A DNA stretch of 64,000 nt from Bhargavaea changchunensis. Its GTDB lineage: Bacteria > Bacillota > Bacilli > Bacillales_A > Planococcaceae. Below the pieces are notes generated by a model. The model saw only the letters and a program-made list of their open reading frames with translations, ran no database searches and had not been told where the DNA came from. The position numbers and the translations under genes are program-made. The stretch lies in contig NZ_JBHTCT010000033.1 of NCBI RefSeq assembly GCF_042665595.1, forward strand, positions 61,652 to 125,651, given 5' to 3'. Positions 60,151 through 64,000 of the stretch are shown here, one piece after another (the first letter of the stretch is position 1; every line of letters begins with the position of its first letter).

Positions 60151-60776
60151 ATAAAAAGTGGTTCGGTTCAATTGTTGCATTGGCCGTGATAGCGGCGATG
60201 GTCGGCATCATGTTGAAAAACACTGCGGATGACGGCCTCAGCGGACAAAAAAAGCAGCTCGAGCGTGAGTTGACCCAGTCGGAGATGCAGGCAGAGGCGG
60301 ATTCCGGCAACGGGGGCGAGCCTGAGGAGGGGATTGCCAAAGGAGAGGCGGCTCCCGACTTCACCTTGGAGACGCTTGATGGAGAAAAACTGACACTGTC
60401 GAAGCTCCGCGGCGAAAAAGTGATCCTGAATTTCTGGGCTTCATGGTGCGGGCCTTGCCGTGCGGAAATGCCGCATATGCAGGAGTACTACGAGGAGGAG
60501 GCCGAGGAGGCCGGTGTCAGGGTGATTGCAGTCAACCTTTCAACTTCTGAACGCGGCGACAAGGAAAAGGTGATGGAGAACATCCAGTCGTTTGTGGACG
60601 AATTTGGCCTGACATTCCCGATCCCGCTTGATGAGAAGGGGGAACAGATGGACATCTACCGGGTCATCACCATCCCGACCACCTACGTCATCGATACATC
60701 CGGCATCATCCGCCACGTGGTCCGGGGACCGATGGATGCGGAGATGATGAGGAGCCTGACGGCCAATATTGATTGA
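60147..60776 (+). CDS. Membrane-anchored TlpA/ResA-family thioredoxin
   Basis: A 209-residue thiol-disulphide oxidoreductase. It has an N-terminal anchor (FGSIVALAVIAAMVGIML), an acidic linker and a thioredoxin fold with the active-site WCGPC (Cys101 and Cys104). ResA-type proteins reduce cytochrome c cysteines outside the membrane, and cccB lies 4 kb upstream, so that is one possible substrate. It shares a transcript with the preceding membrane protein. Confidence 0.9.
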   Translation: MNKKWFGSIVALAVIAAMVGIMLKNTADDGLSGQKKQLERELTQSEMQAEADSGNGGEPEEGIAKGEAAPDFTLETLDGEKLTLSKLRGEKVILNFWASWCGPCRAEMPHMQEYYEEEAEEAGVRVIAVNLSTSERGDKEKVMENIQSFVDEFGLTFPIPLDEKGEQMDIYRVITIPTTYVIDTSGIIRHVVRGPMDAEMMRSLTANID

Positions 60777-60867
60777 GTGAATCCCGGTGTCCGGGAGAGA
60801 AAAATCGGCCATGCGTGTCGTATGCTTACCAGTCTGTTCATACACTTGGACAGAGGAGGGATGCCAG

Positions 60868-62301
60868 ATGCGCATGAGCCGATTTTTAATGTTTGTGGCG
60901 GTCTGCGCGGCAGCGGGCGGAATCTTTTACTTCGTCCAGAACGGGAAAGGCGAATCGGCGGAGTCCGTCAGCGGAAAAAAGCCGATTGATGAGGCGTATG
61001 ACCTGATCTTGGAAAAGGCCGTTCACCGTGTCGGCGGGGACGAGCTGGTCGAGGGGGCTGTCAGGGGGATGGCCGATGTGCTGAACGATCCGTACAGTAC
61101 ATACATGACCGAAGAGGAAGCGGCTGCCCATGAGGAATCGCTCTCGGACGAGCGTGTCGGAATCGGAGCGGAAATCACGGAATCCAGAGGACGATTCATT
61201 ATCGTTGCTCCGGTCCGTCATTCGCCGGCGGAAAAGGCCGGCATACTCCCGTATGATGAAATCGTCCGTGTCGACGGGGAGCGTGTGGACGGGAAGACGA
61301 TGAAGGAACTTCTTTCCCTGATCAAGGGGGAGGAAGGGACGGATGTCACGCTGACCATTTTCCGGCCGGACGAAGACAGGCATCTGGAAGTGGCGATGAA
61401 GAGAAGCGCAATCCCTGTCAAAACAGTAAGCAGCCGGATGATTGAGAAAGACGGCTATCATGTCGGCGTCGTATCCATCTCGATGTTCGGAGAGGAGACG
61501 GCCGCTGAGTGGGAGGAACACACGAAAAAACTGATCAGCCAGGGGGCGGACGGATTCATCATCGACGTGAGAGGCAATCCCGGCGGGTACCTGTTCAGTG
61601 TGTCCAAAATTGCGGGCAGCCTCTTGCGGGAGGGGACGGTCTTCGCCTTTATGCAGAATGCGGAAGGGGTCAAGGAACCGGTCCGTTCCGAACAGCCTGA
61701 GGATGAGGAATACGGGAAGGCGATGCGCCGTATGAAAGCTGTGCTTCTACAAGACAAGGGCAGTGCTTCCGCAAGCGAAGTGCTGAGCGGTGCCCTCCGG
61801 GATAACGGGCGGGCGTTTATCATCGGCACCGTCAGCTTCGGCAAGGGAACGGTGCAGGAAACGTGGCCGCTCTCCAATGGCGGTGAGATGAAGCTCTCGA
61901 CGCATAAGTGGCTGACACCGTCAGGAGAGTGGATCCACGGCAAGGGAATTAAGCCGGATTTGGAATCCAAGCAACAGACGCTGTACGGTCTGCCCGTCAT
62001 GCCTGTGGAAGGCAGCTTCCAACCAGGTGATTACGGTGAAGATGTGGGATACGCCCAACGGGTGCTTGCGGCGCTTGGCTATGATGTGACACGCGAGGAC
62101 GGCTACTATGACGAAACAACGCTGAAAGCGGTAGAGCGGTTCCGTGACAATGAGAAACTTAATCCCGGTGATGCCATGGACGATGCCTTTTTCCGGGCCC
62201 TGCGCGCCAAAGTGATCGACTACAAGGCGGACGATAAAAATGACGATCAGCTGCAGCTTGCCGTCGGATATATGAAACACGTATTGAAGTCCGGCAACTA
62301 A
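60868..62301 (+). CDS. ctpB: Carboxy-terminal processing protease CtpB
   Basis: A 477-residue S41 protease with an N-terminal anchor (RFLMFVAVCAAAGGIFYFV), PDZ domain (GRFIIVAPVRHSPAEKAGI), the protease core with the catalytic Ser and Lys in QDKGSASASEVLSGAL and VSFGKGTVQETW, and a C-terminal peptidoglycan-binding domain (RVLAALGYDVTREDGYYDE). In B. subtilis it helps activate sigma-K by cutting SpoIVFA. ATG 60868 has GAGGAGG eight bases upstream. Confidence 0.92.
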   Translation: MRMSRFLMFVAVCAAAGGIFYFVQNGKGESAESVSGKKPIDEAYDLILEKAVHRVGGDELVEGAVRGMADVLNDPYSTYMTEEEAAAHEESLSDERVGIGAEITESRGRFIIVAPVRHSPAEKAGILPYDEIVRVDGERVDGKTMKELLSLIKGEEGTDVTLTIFRPDEDRHLEVAMKRSAIPVKTVSSRMIEKDGYHVGVVSISMFGEETAAEWEEHTKKLISQGADGFIIDVRGNPGGYLFSVSKIAGSLLREGTVFAFMQNAEGVKEPVRSEQPEDEEYGKAMRRMKAVLLQDKGSASASEVLSGALRDNGRAFIIGTVSFGKGTVQETWPLSNGGEMKLSTHKWLTPSGEWIHGKGIKPDLESKQQTLYGLPVMPVEGSFQPGDYGEDVGYAQRVLAALGYDVTREDGYYDETTLKAVERFRDNEKLNPGDAMDDAFFRALRAKVIDYKADDKNDDQLQLAVGYMKHVLKSGN

Positions 62302-62381
62302 AACATTCTCATCCTACCCCGGGTTTGATAGAATGAAGTAATGAAGTTTGTTTTTTTAGAACCGGGGATGGTGACAGTCTG

Positions 62382-63551
62382 ATGTTCCAGGAAATTATGG
62401 TTGAATTGTTGCATGGCGCGGGAAAGTTTTTCATGAACCCGCTGTTTTATATCACTATGCTGTTCTCAGTACTGCTGGGATACACGAGAGTCAAGCGGGA
62501 GCGGAAGCATTTCCGGGTAAGGGTGGATGAAGGCCTTGCTGAATTCCGCAGGCTGATCAAGGAGTCCTGGCTGGCCGCTCTCGTCCTGTCTTTGATCATT
62601 GCAGGTGCCGGACTTGTCGTGCCGAAGGGCTGGCTCGTGCTGTTCTGCGGATTTATGCTGGCGGCTGTGCTTTTATTCCGCTACCAGGCAGGGGCTCCGA
62701 TTTATGCTGCCGGACTTGCTGCACTTGCCTACTGGCTTCTGGGCCGCTACGATGTCGTTACGGACTGGCCGGTCATCGGATGGAACTATGCGGGTATGAC
62801 GGGCGATGAGGCTGTCACTATCACGGTGATTGCCGGCCTGCTCACGGCTGCCGAGGGACTTCTGATCCGCAAGTACGGCGCGCGTGACGCCTCTCCGTTC
62901 CTCCAAGAGACAGGAAGAGGCCTGCAGGGAGCCGTCTACCGGACCAAGCGCCTCTGGCTTCTGCCGCTTCTATTTGCGGTCCCGGGCGGCCCGCTTTCGG
63001 AAATGTTCCCTTATTGGCCGCAGTTCAGTCTCGGCGAATCTTCTTACTATCTGATCTTCATCCCTGCTGTGATCGGCTTTGAACATACGGCAAAGCATGA
63101 TCTGCCGGGACGGATCTACGCGGAATATGGCAAGTCGGTTTTTGTAACCGGACTGGGTGTCACGGCAGCCGCTTTTCTCGGCCTTTGGGAACCGCTGGCC
63201 GGATGGGCAGTTCTGGCACTTGGAGTCATTGTGAGGATGGTCATCACCATCATGGCCGCGGTGCGGGATAGCAAAGGGAACTTGGCTGTCTCTCCAAGAA
63301 GTGACGGAGTAGTGGTGGCAGCGGTCCTTCCGGGATCTCCGGCCGATAAAATGGGTATCCTTCCCGGCGAGACCATCCGGAAGGTCAATGGCGTTACCGT
63401 GACGGATGAGCGGGAATTGTACGAGGCCATCCAGGTCAATGCGGCACATTGCCGCGTTGAGGTGCTCAATAGGGAAGGGGAACTGCGGCTTTGCCAGCAT
63501 GTCATCTTCCGGCATGACCATCACCGGATGGGCCTGCTTGTCGTCCGCTGA
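62382..63551 (+). CDS. minJ: Cell-division topology protein MinJ-like (membrane PDZ protein)
   Basis: A 389-residue protein with seven or eight membrane helices followed by one PDZ domain (VVAAVLPGSPADKMGILPGE). In B. subtilis MinJ, with the same architecture and place next to ctpB, links DivIVA to MinCD to block division at poles. Conservation of the helices is low, so the call rests mainly on architecture and order. The start is ATG 62382 (MFQEIMVELLHG), with GGGGATGGTG upstream. Confidence 0.82.
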   Translation: MFQEIMVELLHGAGKFFMNPLFYITMLFSVLLGYTRVKRERKHFRVRVDEGLAEFRRLIKESWLAALVLSLIIAGAGLVVPKGWLVLFCGFMLAAVLLFRYQAGAPIYAAGLAALAYWLLGRYDVVTDWPVIGWNYAGMTGDEAVTITVIAGLLTAAEGLLIRKYGARDASPFLQETGRGLQGAVYRTKRLWLLPLLFAVPGGPLSEMFPYWPQFSLGESSYYLIFIPAVIGFEHTAKHDLPGRIYAEYGKSVFVTGLGVTAAAFLGLWEPLAGWAVLALGVIVRMVITIMAAVRDSKGNLAVSPRSDGVVVAAVLPGSPADKMGILPGETIRKVNGVTVTDERELYEAIQVNAAHCRVEVLNREGELRLCQHVIFRHDHHRMGLLVVR

Positions 63552-63581
63552 CCGGTATTCGCAGGAGAGGGGGATCGGCCT

Positions 63582-63839
63582 GTGGAATCTTATGCACTTA
63601 AAGTTATTCTGGCGCTATTCCTGCCGGCGGCACTGGTCATCCTGTTCACCCGGGTGACCTACCACCATGTGGTCGGGCTGGTCCTGACTGTGGCTTTGAT
63701 CGCAGCCTCTGTCTATGCGGGATATACGCATACCTGGCTGTTGTACACGATTGACGCACTTTCTCTGACCGCCGGATTCTACATTGCCGGCAGGATGAGG
63801 GAAAGGACAAAGCAGGGGCAAGAGCAAAATCAGGAATGA
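63582..63839 (+). CDS. csbA: CsbA-family membrane protein (DUF2198)
   Basis: An 85-residue protein with two or three helices: VILALFLPAALVILFTRVTY and VVGLVLTVALIAASVYAGYT, then LLYTIDALSLTAGFYIAGRM. The LFTRVTYHHV segment is typical of CsbA, a sigma-B-controlled Bacillus protein of unknown function usually next to uvrB. Start is GTG with GGAGAGGGG upstream. uvrBA would be expected next but is not in the window. Confidence 0.88.
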   Translation: MESYALKVILALFLPAALVILFTRVTYHHVVGLVLTVALIAASVYAGYTHTWLLYTIDALSLTAGFYIAGRMRERTKQGQEQNQE

Positions 63840-63845
63840 CAAAAA

Positions 63846-63874
63846 ACGGCCCGACGCAAAATGCGTCAGGCCGT
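63846..63874 (-). terminator. Terminator after csbA, T-run on the minus side
   Basis: ACGGCC-GACGCA pairs with TGCGTC-GGCCGT (63846-63874). The T6 run is on the minus strand, so it may also end a leftward gene lying beyond the window. Confidence 0.75.
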
Positions 63875-63943
63875 TCAGACTGTAGACAAAGTGAGTGAAC
63901 TACTCCTTGGTCTGCAGTTTTTTCTATTCCTGAAAATCCTTCG

Positions 63944-64000
63944 GATTTCCGCTGCGGGCCCTCGCTTACCGCGGGCGTTGCCTTAGCCTCCTCGAGCTGC
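63944..64000 (-). repeat. Interspersed structured repeat, partial copy cut by the window edge
   Basis: On the minus strand this reads GAGGAGGCTAAGGCAACG, CCCGCGGTAAGCGAGGGC, then CGCAGCGGAAATC. It matches the 3' half of the element at 8551-8658 (GGAGGCT, CCCGCGGAAAGCG, GGAACGGAAAGC). The 5' half lies off the window. Confidence 0.7.

Noticed and set aside
1..64000. tRNA or rRNA genes, prophage or insertion sequence
   Set aside because: No tRNA-like cloverleaf, rRNA stretch, transposase, integrase or phage structural gene was found.

Overview
This is chromosomal DNA from a GC-rich member of the Bacillales, most likely Planococcaceae; a Bhargavaea-like genome fits the base composition, but no rRNA is present to prove it. 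Gene order follows the Bacillus subtilis chromosome from upp-atp through murAA-spoIID-spoIIQ-spoIIID-mbl-fabZ-ywpF-ssbB and tagO-LCP-yvyE-degSU-degV-comF-hpf-secA-prfB-cccB-ftsEX-ctpB-minJ-csbA. Sporulation genes (spoIID, spoIIQ, spoIIID), competence genes (ssbB, comFA, comFC) and sigma-B-like promoters point to a spore-forming, potentially competent, Gram-positive ancestor.

Layout. 1-8.5 kb: the end of upp, a frameshifted UDP-GlcNAc 2-epimerase gene, and the full atpIBEFHAGDC operon for F1Fo ATP synthase. 8.5-17.4 kb: an interspersed repeat, a DUF1146 gene, murA, the sporulation genes, mbl, an EpuA-like protein, fabZ, a lipoprotein, ywpF and ssbB behind ComK-type boxes. 17.4-22.5 kb, minus strand: a SNF2 helicase broken at a G7 run, its SWIM partner and an XRE regulator. 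22.6-32 kb: accessory genes, including an IDEAL-domain protein, a membrane protein with HlyD-like adaptor, a YflT stress protein, DUF421, a DEDDh exonuclease, an EamA transporter, a NERD nuclease-like gene enclosed by inverted 21-bp repeat arrays, and a class I aminotransferase. 32-37.6 kb: tagA, a 1257-residue secreted subtilase and an acidic protein. 37.7-41.9 kb: an alanine/glycine symporter, malic enzyme, nagB and a stress-type hydrophilic protein. 42-48.8 kb: tagO, an LCP ligase, yvyE, degSU, a lipoprotein and DegV. 48.8-64 kb: comFA/comFC, hpf, secA, prfB with its autoregulatory frameshift, cytochrome c-551, ftsEX with an M23 hydrolase, a membrane protein/thioredoxin pair, ctpB, minJ, csbA and a second copy of the interspersed repeat cut by the window edge.

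How the genes work together. Cell-wall genes dominate: murA (precursor), mbl and ftsEX-M23 (elongation and hydrolysis), and mnaA-tagO-tagA-LCP (wall teichoic acid linkage unit and its attachment). The most unusual signal is a family of 21-bp tandem repeats with a KTGARACGTTGA core at four intergenic places (12.6, 17.5, 29.3 and 30.6 kb). The arrays sit on or beside gene 3' ends, with stop codons embedded in two of them, and two arrays face each other around the NERD gene. Other points of interest are three perfect AAAA-N5-TTTT boxes before ssbB, four sigma-B-like promoters, a sigma-E-like promoter so close to spoIID that its mRNA may be leaderless, and two single-base frameshifts that need read-level confirmation.
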